Assembly: GCF_018274325.1 (NCBI RefSeq)
Contig: NZ_JAGVRH010000001.1
Location: 78,181-142,180 of the forward strand
Direction: 5' to 3'
Length of the DNA: 64,000 bases
Source: 'Fragaria x ananassa' phyllody phytoplasma
GTDB lineage: Bacteria; Bacillota_I; Bacilli_A; Acholeplasmatales; Acholeplasmataceae
The translations under genes and the position numbers were made by a program. Below the pieces are notes generated by a model, which was given only the letters and a program-made list of their open reading frames with translations, was not told where the DNA came from and made no database searches. This document shows, piece after piece, positions 1 through 9,569 of the stretch. Position 1 is the first letter of the stretch. The number at the start of each line of letters is the position of its first letter.

Positions 1-299
1 ATTTCATCAGGGTTAGATTCAAGTTGTTCCACATAAGGTTTTTCAAAAAAATCTTGATCCCAATAGGCTTTATTATTTTCTTTAATAAACAAAGAATGAT
101 CATCACAAAAAACAAATTGACCACTTAAAGTAATATCTAAATAAAGTTGATTAATAGTTTGCACATCTTTAAAATCTTTAATTTTGTGTTTTTTACATAT
201 TTGTTTTAATAAATCATAAATAGCAATAGGCTTATGTTGCTTTTGCATAATTTCATAAGCAGTTTCTAAAAGTGATTTAGAAGTTTTTATTATTTTCAT
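1..299 (-). CDS. rpoE: DNA-directed RNA polymerase delta subunit (partial, C-terminus outside window)
   Basis: The first 99 codons are visible, starting MKIIKTSKSLLETAYEIM, and the frame is open to the window edge. The pattern matches the N-terminal HARE-HTH domain of the Firmicute/Mollicute delta subunit, with the LYLDITLSGQFVF and AYWDQDFF stretches of that domain. Delta binds core RNA polymerase, promotes recycling and lowers non-specific transcription. The start is fixed by GAGGTGA placed 9 bases upstream; an ATG 7 bases further up is out of frame. It is the third gene after dnaX and ybaB on the same strand, about 100 bp behind ybaB. The acidic C-terminal tail usual for the family cannot be seen here. 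Confidence 0.85.
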   Translation of the reverse strand, partial: MKIIKTSKSLLETAYEIMQKQHKPIAIYDLLKQICKKHKIKDFKDVQTINQLYLDITLSGQFVFCDDHSLFIKENNKAYWDQDFFEKPYVEQLESNPDE

Positions 300-397
300 A
301 ATTCATGATCACCTCTTTTTAATAATTTTTTTAATTTATAAAATTTGTTATTATGTTAACAACACTCATCAAAAAAACTTAATAGTTGCCAAATAAT

Positions 398-682
398 TTA
401 AAATTCTGTTAAGTCAACTGATACTCGACCCATAATTTCTTTAGAAGTTTTTTCTAATTTCTTTAAAGCTGCGTTAAAGGCTAATAAAATACTTTCTTGT
501 AATATTTCTGTATTACTATTTTTTTCAATAATAACATCTATTACTTGTTTTGTTCCTTGTAAAACAATAATAACATTACCAGCTTTACCAATAAATTCTT
601 GTAATTCTAATGTTCTTTGAGCACTTTCAATTGCTTCTTGTATTTTTTGTAATTTTGTCAACATATTAGATTTAGTTTCCAT
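398..682 (-). CDS. ybaB: YbaB/EbfC-family nucleoid-associated protein
   Basis: A 94-residue protein, the normal size for this family. It has a long amphipathic N-terminal helix (MLTKLQKIQEAIESAQRTLE), the short central GNVIIVLQGTKQVIDVII strand pair and a C-terminal helix. Family members form tweezer-like dimers that bind DNA and organise the nucleoid. The gene follows dnaX by about 40 bp, the conserved dnaX-ybaB arrangement. In many Firmicutes recR comes next, but here rpoE follows instead. The start has GAGG 4 bases upstream. The central sequence is diverged, so the family call rests on size, helix pattern and position. Confidence 0.8.
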   Translation of the reverse strand: METKSNMLTKLQKIQEAIESAQRTLELQEFIGKAGNVIIVLQGTKQVIDVIIEKNSNTEILQESILLAFNAALKKLEKTSKEIMGRVSVDLTEF

Positions 683-721
683 GTTTCCTCTTTTATTAAC
701 CCCTAATTAACTCTTTATTTG

Positions 722-2542
722 TTAATTAATTATTTCTACCATATTTTTACCAAAAAAATCATAAGCTAATTGTACAATAAAAGGCATTTTAATGGATGAT
801 GCAGCTTTAGTTTTATAAAAATTAATATCCCAATTACAATTTGTTAAAAAAACATCAATCGACTTATTAGCATTATTTTGTAAAAAAGTCATTAAAGATT
901 GCCAATCTTCTTCTAAAAGGCAAACATAATTTTTAATTAGTTCGCTTTTGGCATTTAAAAGATTAAGCACATTAACTTTCATAGTCTTTTTCAACATTTG
1001 TTGACAAGCTATTTTATCTTGATATACCAAAATCATTTCTTTAGTTTGACTCAAAGCTACTAATTTCCCTTTATACAAAAGTGTAGCAGTAGTTTTTTTA
1101 AACGAATGTTGATAATGATTTTGTAATTTATCCCAAAAATTGACAATCATTTGTTTTTGAGATTGGTTATCTTGCAACAAAATATTATAAACTGTCATCA
1201 GTAAATTTTTAATCGAAAAGATATCATAATCTGGTGTTAATGTTTGCTTCAAGAATTGGGTTTTATTAGCGAAGTTCAAAGGGGGTTTTTCCAAAAGATA
1301 AGGATTTGTTGAATTATCCTTGAGCAATAACTTAGTTAAAGGCTTTGCTTGTGCACTATGAATTGTTTTAGTTGATGGGAATTTTTGACTATCATCTAAA
1401 GGTGAAGACACAGGGTTTAAAGAGGTTAAAGTTTCTTTTTTAGAGATTTTGTGATCAATCATACAAATTTGTAAAAAGGCAATTTCCACAAAAACCTTTT
1501 TTTGTACACTTTTTTTAAGATCTTGCTGTAATTTAATCAAAGTTTTAACAATGACATCAATATGATGAAAAGCATCATAATTTAAGGATAAGGGTTGATT
1601 AGTCATTGTATTTTTAGTATTTGTATTTTTAAAAGTCACTTGGTTAACATCTGCTAAACGTAAGAAGAGATAATCTTTACAAGAAGTAATTAAATCAATA
1701 ATTAATAATTCTAAATTTTTACCCGCATCACAAGCTTGTTCTAATAATTGCAAAGCTTTATGAGGTTGTTTATCCATCAAAGATTGCAACAAATTTTTTA
1801 AAAAGGTACCTGAAACAAGTCCTTTTACCTCTAAAACATCTTCTGAAGTAATTAAATTATTTTGATAAGAGCTAATTTGATCCAATAAACTCAAAGCATT
1901 ACGCATACTACCTTCAGCATAATTAGCAATAGTTTTACAAGCATCATCAGTGATCACAATTTTTTCTAAATGAGTCACTTTTTGTAATTGCCCAATAATA
2001 TCTTTTGATGATAAATTTTCAAAAGAAAAACTTTGAGCTCGCGATAAAATAGTTTCTGGAATTTTATAAATTTCAGTCGTAATTAAAATAAAGATAACAT
2101 GTTGCGGTGGTTCTTCTAATATTTTTAACAAAGCATTAAAGGCATTAGAAGTAAGCACATGTACTTCATCAATAACATAAATTTTATATTTTCCTACATG
2201 AGCTTTATATTGGATTTTATCATGAATTTCTCTAATTTCATCAACTCCATTATAAGAAGCTCCATCAATTTCAAAAACATCAGTATTAGTTGTCATATTA
2301 TTTTGACACGACTGACATTGATTGCAAACATCTCCTGCTTGAGGTTGAAAACAATTGATAGCTTTGGCAAATATTTTGGCTAAAGTAGTTTTGCCAGTTC
2401 CTTTGTTACCACTAAAAAGATAACAATGATTAATTTTTTGATATCTAATAGTATTTTTAAGAATTTGGATAATAATTTTTTGACCGACAACATCTTTAAA
2501 AGTTTGAGGACGATATTTTCTATATAAAACTAAATAAGACAC
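722..2542 (-). CDS. dnaX: DNA polymerase III subunit gamma/tau
   Basis: This is the clamp-loader ATPase of the replicative polymerase. It begins SYLVLYRKYRPQTF, has a Walker A GNKGTGKT near residue 46, a four-cysteine zinc module ending CNQCQSC, a Walker B/DEAH-like VIDEVHVL, and the sensor region EEPPQHVIFILITTE. I chose the GTG at 2542 (606 aa) because GGAG lies 6 bases upstream and the family starts at this point; an ATG at 2575 would add 11 unconserved residues. The C-terminal third is lysine-rich and poorly conserved, as expected for the tau part. No slippery A-run frameshift site is obvious. First gene of the minus-strand dnaX-ybaB-rpoE group. Confidence 0.95.
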   Translation of the reverse strand: MSYLVLYRKYRPQTFKDVVGQKIIIQILKNTIRYQKINHCYLFSGNKGTGKTTLAKIFAKAINCFQPQAGDVCNQCQSCQNNMTTNTDVFEIDGASYNGVDEIREIHDKIQYKAHVGKYKIYVIDEVHVLTSNAFNALLKILEEPPQHVIFILITTEIYKIPETILSRAQSFSFENLSSKDIIGQLQKVTHLEKIVITDDACKTIANYAEGSMRNALSLLDQISSYQNNLITSEDVLEVKGLVSGTFLKNLLQSLMDKQPHKALQLLEQACDAGKNLELLIIDLITSCKDYLFLRLADVNQVTFKNTNTKNTMTNQPLSLNYDAFHHIDVIVKTLIKLQQDLKKSVQKKVFVEIAFLQICMIDHKISKKETLTSLNPVSSPLDDSQKFPSTKTIHSAQAKPLTKLLLKDNSTNPYLLEKPPLNFANKTQFLKQTLTPDYDIFSIKNLLMTVYNILLQDNQSQKQMIVNFWDKLQNHYQHSFKKTTATLLYKGKLVALSQTKEMILVYQDKIACQQMLKKTMKVNVLNLLNAKSELIKNYVCLLEEDWQSLMTFLQNNANKSIDVFLTNCNWDINFYKTKAASSIKMPFIVQLAYDFFGKNMVEIIN

Positions 2543-2857
2543 TATCAACTCCCTTGGCATAACTATCTTTATCATAATTATGATATTAATAAATTTAATA
2601 AATAATCAAATCACGCATATATTAAATATTTAAATATAAAAAAATCTCTTAATTATTATAACATATTATGAGAAGAAAATAAAAATACTTTTTGATTATT
2701 ATCATTTTCAAATGACTAGTTTCATGATACTAAAATATTATCAAAAAAGATGCACTTAATAATATGTAATTATTGTAAAAAATTGATAATATCAATTAAT
2801 TAGATAGTAGTTAATATGTGTAATTATTTAGGAATATATAAATAACATGTTCAAAGA

Positions 2858-3795
2858 ATGATTAAAGAATTTGGAGAACATAGTGGTCTTAATTTTTCCG
2901 AAGGTATTTTTGATGAAAAAGAGCATGATAAAGAAAATAAAAAAGATGAATCAAATGATTTAGATAAATTATTAAAAGAAAATTTAAAATTAAAAAAAAG
3001 ATTATCTAATTTAAAAAATCCTTTAATAGTAGAAAATATAGAAGATAATGAAAATGTTTTTTAAATTTTGATTTTCTGAAATATTTATTTACTTTTAATG
3101 TTTTAAAAGATTTTTATTATTTATTATATGATTTATTTTATAATATTTTTTTAACTAAACCATCTTTTTTATTTAATTATGAGGTTGGTTGGAATAAAAA
3201 TTTTATTAATATTTTTAATTTTATTAAAGTGATATTTTTTTTATATGGGAACAACTAACTATTTTAATTTATCCTTTAAAACTATTTTCTTCTTTGTTTA
3301 ATTTTTTAATTGATATTTTAACAAATTTTTGTTGATGTTTTTAAAAATAGTTTCAATGGTATTATTATTCATCTTAAATCTTTTTTTGATATTCTTAGTA
3401 ATCAAAAATATTTAACAGCAACTCCTGAGGAATTAACAAGTGGAAAAACTGTTATTTTTACTATTCTTTCTGCTGCTGTTTCCAGTGTTGTTGATGGTCC
3501 TGTTGGTGATGTTGCAAATGTTTTTGATAAAATGACTAGTACTGCTTGTAAAATGGGAATTTTTATTATTAAAATTGCAAATGCTATTATGTTATGTATT
3601 ATAAGCATTCAATCTTTTTTAATTAAATTTTTTATTAATGTGGTTTATTTGATGATTAATTTTGCTTTAAGAATATTAGATGTTTTTGTAATTGTTCTTA
3701 AAATATGGTTATTATTATTAAAAAATGTTATAATAATTTTAAGTTTTGTTTTATCATTTTTAATGAATTTTATTTATTTATTTGCTTTTGAATAA
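2858..3795 (+). pseudogene. Membrane-protein gene broken by three frameshifts
   Basis: Four open pieces in successive frames read as one protein of about 310 aa. The first (2858-3064) is a charged, coiled-coil-like segment (LDKLLKENLKLKKRL). The frame then shifts in a T-run near 3057 into NFDFLKYLFTFNVLKDFYYL, again near 3245 into EQLTILIYPLKLF, and near 3330 into VDVFKNSFNGIIIHLKSFF. The final piece runs through TATPEELTSGKTVIFTILSA to a long hydrophobic C-terminus with several membrane segments ending LFAFE at 3795. Each break lies in a homopolymer or simple T/A stretch. I do not recognise the family; the layout recalls conserved membrane proteins of phytoplasma mobile units. Sequencing error is an alternative explanation for the shifts. 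Confidence 0.6.
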
Positions 3796-3838
3796 ATTAA
3801 TATAAAACAAAATTATTATTAGAAAGGAATATATATTT

Positions 3839-4582
3839 ATGAGATTAATTAAAATAAAAGGTAGATATTATCATTTAATTCCTTTTTTAATTATTACTGG
3901 TGTTTTAATTTTTTGTTTTTTATTAATTGCCTCAGCTGCTTATCGTTATCATTTAGCAACCAAGGAAAGACGTAAATTACAAAATATAGATATTGAACAA
4001 AAAGCAAAAGAACTTAATGTTTCATTACATGAAAAAAATAAAAATTTAGAAAAAGAAAATAAGGAATTAAAAAATAAAAATAAATTTTTAGAATTTAAAC
4101 CTTATCAAATTATAAAAACAAACGGAGATATAGAATATTATACTTCAGATAATAAAAAGTTAATTAAAACTATTAAATCAGATAACAAAGTTATTTTTCA
4201 TAAAATTAATGAATTAGATATTAATTATTATAAAAATTTGGGAGCAACTTTTAAAGATTTAAAAGATTTAGGATTTACACTTAAAGAATTAGTAGATGCA
4301 AAATATAATGTTAAAGAATTAAAAGATACAGGATTTACAGCTAAAGAAATATTAGATACAAGATCAATATTAACTTTAAAAAATGCAGGATTTACAGCTA
4401 AAGATTTAAATGATGCAAAATATACAGCTAAAGAAGCAAGAAATGAAGCATATACACTTAAAGAATTAAAAGATGCAGGATATACACTTAAAGAATTAGT
4501 AGATGCAGAATATTTACCTAAAGAATTAGTAGATGCAGGATATACACGTGGACAATTAAGAAGTTTAGGATTTACAATTTAA
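3839..4582 (+). CDS. Membrane-anchored protein with DUF2963-like segment and ten-residue repeats
   Basis: A 247-aa protein with AGAAAGGA about 9 bases before the ATG. Residues 14-36 form one transmembrane segment, followed by a charged coiled coil (about 40-85). A short domain around YQIIKTNGDIEYYTSDNKK resembles the DUF2963 segments common in phytoplasmas. From about residue 135 to the end come about ten imperfect ten-residue repeats of the type AGYTLKELVD. At DNA level these are about 30-bp tandem units, so copy number can change by slippage. With few basic residues before the anchor, the repeats could face either side. Function unknown. It sits just outside the long inverted repeat. Confidence 0.65.
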   Translation: MRLIKIKGRYYHLIPFLIITGVLIFCFLLIASAAYRYHLATKERRKLQNIDIEQKAKELNVSLHEKNKNLEKENKELKNKNKFLEFKPYQIIKTNGDIEYYTSDNKKLIKTIKSDNKVIFHKINELDINYYKNLGATFKDLKDLGFTLKELVDAKYNVKELKDTGFTAKEILDTRSILTLKNAGFTAKDLNDAKYTAKEARNEAYTLKELKDAGYTLKELVDAEYLPKELVDAGYTRGQLRSLGFTI

Positions 4583-4733
4583 AATAATTAATCAAGTTTA
4601 TGTTCAGCAATAAGGGAAGACATATTAAGTAATGCACCATTCTTTCTCCCTCCCTCTTCATTCTTTTTTAGATCTGTGTTTGCTGATTCTGTTTGTTTAA
4701 TCCTCATATAATTAAAAGTGTCTTTTTTAAGAG

Positions 4734-4892
4734 AGCTTGGTCGCTTCATCCGCTTGTCAATCCTCACAATATTTAAAACATTAAGTACACCAAAATCGAA
4801 TGTAAAAAAAGGATTTTTTTATGTGAGATTTTGGGCTTAATGTTATATTGTGGGTTAGGATTGATAAGACGGATAAATGAAGTGACTAAGCT
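4734..4892 (+). repeat. Large imperfect palindrome (fold-back element), copy A
   Basis: The left half, from AGCTTGGTCGCTTCAT, pairs with the right half ending AAGTGACTAAGCT. Both arms carry, in mirror order, TCAATCCT, CACAATAT, ACATTAAG and CCAAAATC, closing on the A/T-rich GTAAAAAAAGGATTTTTTTA centre. This gives a hairpin of roughly 75 bp per arm with scattered mismatches. No reading frame runs through it. A matching palindrome lies at 61963-62122 in opposite orientation. Such structure fits a MITE/fold-back element or the end of a mobile unit. Confidence 0.7.
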
Positions 4893-4950
4893 ATATTATA
4901 TTTATAAAATCATAAATGAAAAATAATTATATTATATTTAAATGAATTTA

Positions 4951-6160
4951 CAATGAATAAAGAAGATGTTAAATTATCTTTTCATGCTTAAAAAAATATT
5001 TAATTCAATTAATAATAATAAAAATTTAAGTAATTTTGAAAAAGAAAAAAATGAAAAAGATTATCAAAATAATTTATTTTTTTCAAAACTACTGATTTTG
5101 GTTTAGGTTGTATTTCTCATTTTACTAATTTATATTTTTATCGTCTTATTTCATCAACGCAAGATAATAGATTAAAAAAACTTAAAAAAACAAAAATAGC
5201 TTTTATTAATCGTGAATTAAAGGAATTTGGTTATAATTTTTTTAATTCTGATATTATTAGATGATTTGGTATTTTCTTGCTAAAACTAATTATAATTTAA
5301 AAAATAAATAAAGAAAAAGTACAATTTATTAGAGATAAAATAAAAGAACTACCTCAATTTAACGATTTTAAAAGTTATTTTGATGATGAATATTATTCAA
5401 AATTAGAAAATAATGATAAAAAATTAAATTCAATTTATAAAAAAAACATTTGTTTAATTATTGGCAAAGATAAAGATAATATTGATAATGGATGGGGAAT
5501 TAGTGAAAATAAAAAATTTAATTATTCCTAATATTTTTAAATTATGGGATGATATTGTCGATAGCAAAAGTGGAATATTTAATTTAAAACGATTAAATCC
5601 ACGTTCTCAAAATTTATAAATATTTTATAAAGATAATGAACAAACTAATAAATTATAAACATTTATTTCAATTTTCTTTAAGTTGTAAAAAATTACCTAT
5701 TATTAAAACTATAAAATATTTACCTTTCGATTTAAACACAATCTCAATATCATTTAATAGGTTTTTATCTTATAAATATTTTAGATTTTAAAAAAGGTCA
5801 TCCATTTTTTAAATTATTAAGAAATGATATTTTAAGAACAAATAATAAAAAAGTTTGTTTTAAAGAAAATAGTTTAAATTCAATTGATTTTGAAAAAAAT
5901 AAGAATCAATATTTATCTAAATATATTAAATTTAAAGGCAAATTATCTTTTTTTTATGGAACTATTTTTTATGCCAAAAAATTGTTTAAAAATTATTTTA
6001 ATAGTAAAAAATATTTTAAGACATGTTTATTATTAAATAAATGTTTTAATCTTAATAAATTAGAAACTTATAAAAAATTTAGTAATAATTTAGACAAACA
6101 AATAAGATACATTCAATTTAATAATTATATTAATTTTTTATATCAACGATTTACTTAATT
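4951..6160 (+). pseudogene. Decayed gene of the inverted repeat, possibly a replication initiator
   Basis: Fragments in all three frames read in order NKEDVKLSFHA, INNNKNLSNFEKEK, TTDFGLGCISHFTNLYFY, IAFINRELKEFGYNF, KKNICLIIGKDKDN and NEQTNKL. The same protein fragments appear on the minus strand at 58850-60549, where more of the middle survives. Many stops and shifts show that it is dead. Copy B retains a region resembling rolling-circle initiators of the HUH type (see that entry); copy A has lost that part. No intact homologue is present in the window. Confidence 0.5.
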
Positions 6161-6212
6161 ATATAAATATTAAGAAAGGATTTTATTTTTAATTTAATTA
6201 TCATATATTTTA

Positions 6213-6235
6213 CCCTCTTTTTTAGAGGGTTTTTG
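6213..6235 (+). terminator. Hairpin with T-run at the core-side end of repeat copy A
   Basis: CCCTCT, a loop of five T, then AGAGGG followed by a T-run. The same hairpin occurs in reverse at the core-side end of copy B (around 58750-58770), so it is part of the repeated unit. Confidence 0.6.
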
Positions 6236-6369
6236 GTGTTTTTTTTACATTTTTATGTTATAAAACCTTAAAATTAAGGTAATAATATAGGTATAAATAG
6301 TGAAAGATAAAGGTTAGTTATAAATGTTAATTCCCAAAGCAAAAATAAATAACTTTCAAATTATTTAGC

Positions 6370-7330
6370 ATTTATCACCTATTCCTCCTTGAAAATCTTG
6401 AAAAAATTTATCAACAGTTTTTTCTAATAAAACTTCTTCAACTGCTTTTATTGATAAATTCACTATAATTTCTTTTAACAAAACATCACTAAATTTAATA
6501 TTTTAGTTTTCGTTTGCGAGAAACAAAGTTAAAAACTTTATCATTAAATCAAGGAATTAAAGTAACTGAATTTAAAAAATAAGTTTGGTATACTTAACTA
6601 GCTATTATTTTAGCAACTTGATGAATAGCAACAGATTTTTTTCAGCTTCATTATATTTATTAATTTTAAGAATCCCTAATAAAATATTATCTTTAACTTT
6701 GGCCATTAATTCATCGTTAATTTCTTCAAAATCACCAGTTACTTGTAAAATAGCCATTTCCATTCAAAATAGCTTTTAATTGAGCGCCACTGAAACCTTG
6801 AGTTTATTGAACAAATTGTTCTATATTTTTGAGGATCATCCCTTTTTTTATTTTTTTGCATGAAGGGATAAAATAGCTTTTCTTACTTCAAAATCAAGGA
6901 GTAGCAATTTTACCTTATAATCAAATCTTCCAGAACGCAATAAAGCAGAGTCTAGAAATTCAAATCCATTGGTAATCGCTATTACAATAACAAGAGCTAT
7001 TTATTATTTGGATTTAAAACCATCTATTTCAATCAAAAACGTGGTTAGAACTTCTTTTTCTTTTTGATGAAAACGTTTTTGCTGGTTCCAAAAAAAAAAA
7101 AAAATAAATTTCATCAATAAAAATAATACTTCCTTTAGGAGAATTATTTTCATTTTTGTTTTCAACTTCTAAATAGGATTCTTTAAATACCCTTTTGACT
7201 TTTGTAAACACTAGCACCATGAATTATTTGTAAAAAATCGGTTCCATTGTAAGAAAAAAAGGGACACCCGATTCCTCTGCTACTACTACTTTTTCAAATA
7301 TTTTCTTATTGATTCACTCTTTTGGCTTTA
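6370..7330 (-). pseudogene. ftsH: Decayed ftsH/hflB (AAA+ zinc metalloprotease), ATPase part
   Basis: Minus-strand fragments in several frames follow FtsH order: EESGVPFFS with GTDFLQ (the GSDFVE region), IIFIDEI (Walker B), FEFLDSALLRSGRFD (sensor and arginine-finger region) and TQGFSGAQLKAIL (the TPGFSGADL motif). Frameshifts, stops and an A-run near 7090 break the frame throughout, and the protease half with HExxH is not found. Phytoplasmas carry many ftsH copies on potential mobile units, so this is best read as a relic of such a unit. Ends are approximate. Bases 7331-7640 hold nothing I can identify. Confidence 0.75.
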
Positions 7331-7639
7331 TATCATTGTTTTCTAGTTATATTTGCTTTTGTTAAAATAAGAGATGATTAAAACATGATGTATAAAAAAA
7401 TAATAAAAAGAATATCAAACACAAACTAACTGTTTTATTTTTAAAATAATTGTAATGCCTCATCATTACCATTGTTTAAAAATAGATCAAAAAAAACAAA
7501 ATAAATAATAAATAAAACTTTTATACACGTTTTAATTTTTCCAAATATTATATATTTTTTTAATTTCTGTTAATAAATAATAATACATTTTGGAGTTAGC
7601 AATTAGATATTTTTTAGTATTTTCATAACCCTTAGGCTA

Positions 7640-8300
7640 TCTTCTCACCTTTATAACTATAACAAAATCCTTTTTTTTGCATTAAATTGTGTCTAGTAGT
7701 TATTTCTACAACTTCTCCTACTATTTGTATATCTCTTTTACCATAAACAATATCAATCATAGCTGTTTTTAGGGGTGATTTCGGGATTGCCAAACATTAA
7801 TTCCAGTTTTTTTCTATTAATTGATTGATATAAATAACAATTGTGTTAGTTTTGGCAATAATGTCTAACTGTTTTTACGCATGGCTTTAACCCATCATTC
7901 TAACCTTGAAGAACTATATAATTGCTGCTCATATTGCCTACTAATTCAGCTTCAGGGACTAAGACCCGTTAAACAAAATTGACAATTAATAAACTAATAT
8001 GAACGCTATCGATTAATTTAAAAGAAATATTTAAAAATTGTTCTCCGGAATTAGGTTATAATAAATAAAATTTATTCCTATCTACGCCAATAAATTTGGC
8101 ATATATAAAACGCATCTGCATGTTCAGCATCAATAAAAGCAATATTTCTCATGGCTTTTTTACACTTCTACGAAAGCATGTAAAACTAAAGTAGTTTTAT
8201 CTAAGCTTTCGGGGCAAAAAAGTTCAACGATACGGCCTTTGGAATAACCTCCCATTCCTCATACAATATCAAGTGATAAGGATCCTATTGAAATAACTTC
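7640..8300 (-). pseudogene. recA: Decayed recA in its ancestral place beside pgsA
   Basis: Minus-strand fragments match RecA in order: GSLSLDIV then [24 protein letters not shown] (the Walker A region, normally GPESSGKTT), LHAFVEV, PENNF (the PDTGEQ region), LINSVHISL and FINCQFCL (the DSV/VDLI region), VPEAELVGNMSSN, FGNPEIT (the MFGNPETTPGG segment) and FYASV-like RDIQIVGEVVEIT. The P-loop has lost the SSGKTT serine/glycine pair, and many stops and shifts occur. pgsA lies immediately upstream on the same strand, the usual Firmicute pgsA-(cinA)-recA order, so this is the original locus decaying in place. Ends are approximate. Confidence 0.8.
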
Positions 8301-8555
8301 ATTTTCTTTGTTTGATTTTTATTAATTTTAAAAAGTTAAATTAGTTTATCTTTATCTGTATTTTTTGAGCGATGATTATTACTGTTTAACTTATATAGTT
8401 TGCTAGTTTACAACAATTTTACATTAAATAAAAAAAAAATAATGAAAGCCAAATAGGCAAAATTAATAAGAAAATGAAAAACACATTTATGAAAAAATAA
8501 AAAATAAACAAATTCATAAAAGTATACAAAAATTTGTTTTTAGTTTAAATTTATA

Positions 8556-9215
8556 TTAAGAATTGGTATTAGTATTATTTTGTGGAGAAAAATTTTTAAC
8601 AATAATATGATAATTTTTGTAAAAATAGTCAACTCCAGAAATAATGGTTAAAAATATTGCTAAAATTAAAAAAATATCGCCAATTTTGTTAAAAAAGGTA
8701 AATATTTTAAATATTTTGGGAAAGAAGGTTTGAAGATCGAGATTACAATATAATCCAAAAAAAAGAAAAAATATTGCTAAAAAGGTAAATAAAGTTTTAG
8801 CTTTTCCCCAAAAAGAAGCACTAACAACAATTCCTTTATCAGAAGCTAATAACCTAACTCCTGTTACTAAAAATTCTCGTATTACAATAATCATTAAGAT
8901 GACAGGAAAAATTTCGACAGGAATGATAAATAGTATTGGTGGTTTTGAAAAGCGGAAATGACCAAGATAAAATAGAGCAATAATAACAAGAAGTTTATCA
9001 GCAATAGGATCAAAAAATTTACCAAAAACTGTTTGTTGTTTGTATTTTCTAGCAATATAACCATCAAGATAATCGGTAATGATAGCAGCTAAAAAAATAA
9101 TTTGAAAAATTAGTACAAATTGCCATGGATATTGATGATTAATCATTAAAGGGAGCAGACAAAAAATTAAAACAATGCGAAAAACAGTAATTAAATTAGC
9201 CAACAAAGGGAACAC
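8556..9215 (-). CDS. pgsA: CDP-diacylglycerol--glycerol-3-phosphate 3-phosphatidyltransferase
   Basis: This integral membrane enzyme makes phosphatidylglycerol phosphate from CDP-diacylglycerol and glycerol-3-phosphate. The CDP-alcohol phosphotransferase signature is complete: DYLDGYIAR, then GKFFDPIADKL (D-x2-D-G-x2-A-R-x8-G-x3-D-x3-D) near residues 48-70. About five to six hydrophobic segments are spread over 219 aa, slightly longer than the usual 180-200. The start is a GTG with GAGG six bases upstream. The gene is intact although everything around it, including the former recA partner downstream, is decayed, which suggests it is essential. Confidence 0.93.
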   Translation of the reverse strand: MFPLLANLITVFRIVLIFCLLPLMINHQYPWQFVLIFQIIFLAAIITDYLDGYIARKYKQQTVFGKFFDPIADKLLVIIALFYLGHFRFSKPPILFIIPVEIFPVILMIIVIREFLVTGVRLLASDKGIVVSASFWGKAKTLFTFLAIFFLFFGLYCNLDLQTFFPKIFKIFTFFNKIGDIFLILAIFLTIISGVDYFYKNYHIIVKNFSPQNNTNTNS

Positions 9216-9565
9216 AACAAACCTCTCTTTTAATATTTATTTGATGATTTTATGAAATCATACTAGTATGTTAGTTATTATCGGGAACATAATGAAAATA
9301 AAAAAATTGAAAAATATGTTCTTTTTAATCCAAAATAATGATTTCATTACTATACTACTATTATTATAACAACTATTCATAAAAAAATATGTTTTTAATA
9401 AGTTGTTTTTTTGGGTAAAAATAAAAATAGATTAAAATCAAAGAACGAAAGAATCAAATATTGCATATATTTATTTTAGAAATATTTTAATTTTGAAAAA
9501 CTTGAAGATAATTATGATAATTGTTAATTATATTTTATAAAGGATTTTGGTTTTATTGGCAAAAT
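9216..9565. other. Non-coding AT-rich stretch upstream of pgsA
   Basis: About 350 bases between pgsA and the ABC-exporter relic. Frequent stops in all frames and no recognisable protein fragment or RNA. It should contain the pgsA promoter, but I cannot point to a convincing -35/-10 pair. Confidence 0.4.
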
Positions 9566-9569
9566 TGGC

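Larger units (their letters stand above)
4600..6240 (+). repeat. Long inverted repeat, copy A (partner at 58745-60594 plus 61963-62262)
   Basis: By eye, 4600-4892 is about 90% identical to the reverse complement of 61963-62262. The stretch 4893-6240 matches the reverse complement of 58745-60594, with several deletions in copy A (one of a few hundred bases near 5500-5640). The two copies point towards each other and enclose about 52 kb of mostly core genes. In copy A the parts are contiguous; in copy B they are separated by a 1.37-kb insert. Both ends carry a CCCTCT/AGAGGG hairpin on the core-facing side. Confidence 0.8.

Noticed and set aside
2537..2580. Upstream ATG at 2575 as dnaX start
   Set aside because: It would add eleven residues absent from the family and lacks a ribosome site at proper distance; the GTG at 2542 has GGAG six bases upstream.
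4260..4575. Tandem 30-bp units looking like a repeat array or CRISPR
   Set aside because: The units have no spacers and translate in frame to ten-residue repeats, so they are coding repeats. No CRISPR array was seen anywhere in the window.
6585..6779. Rightward 64-codon frame in the ftsH relic
   Set aside because: The minus strand reads FtsH motifs through the same bases; the rightward frame is antisense to them.
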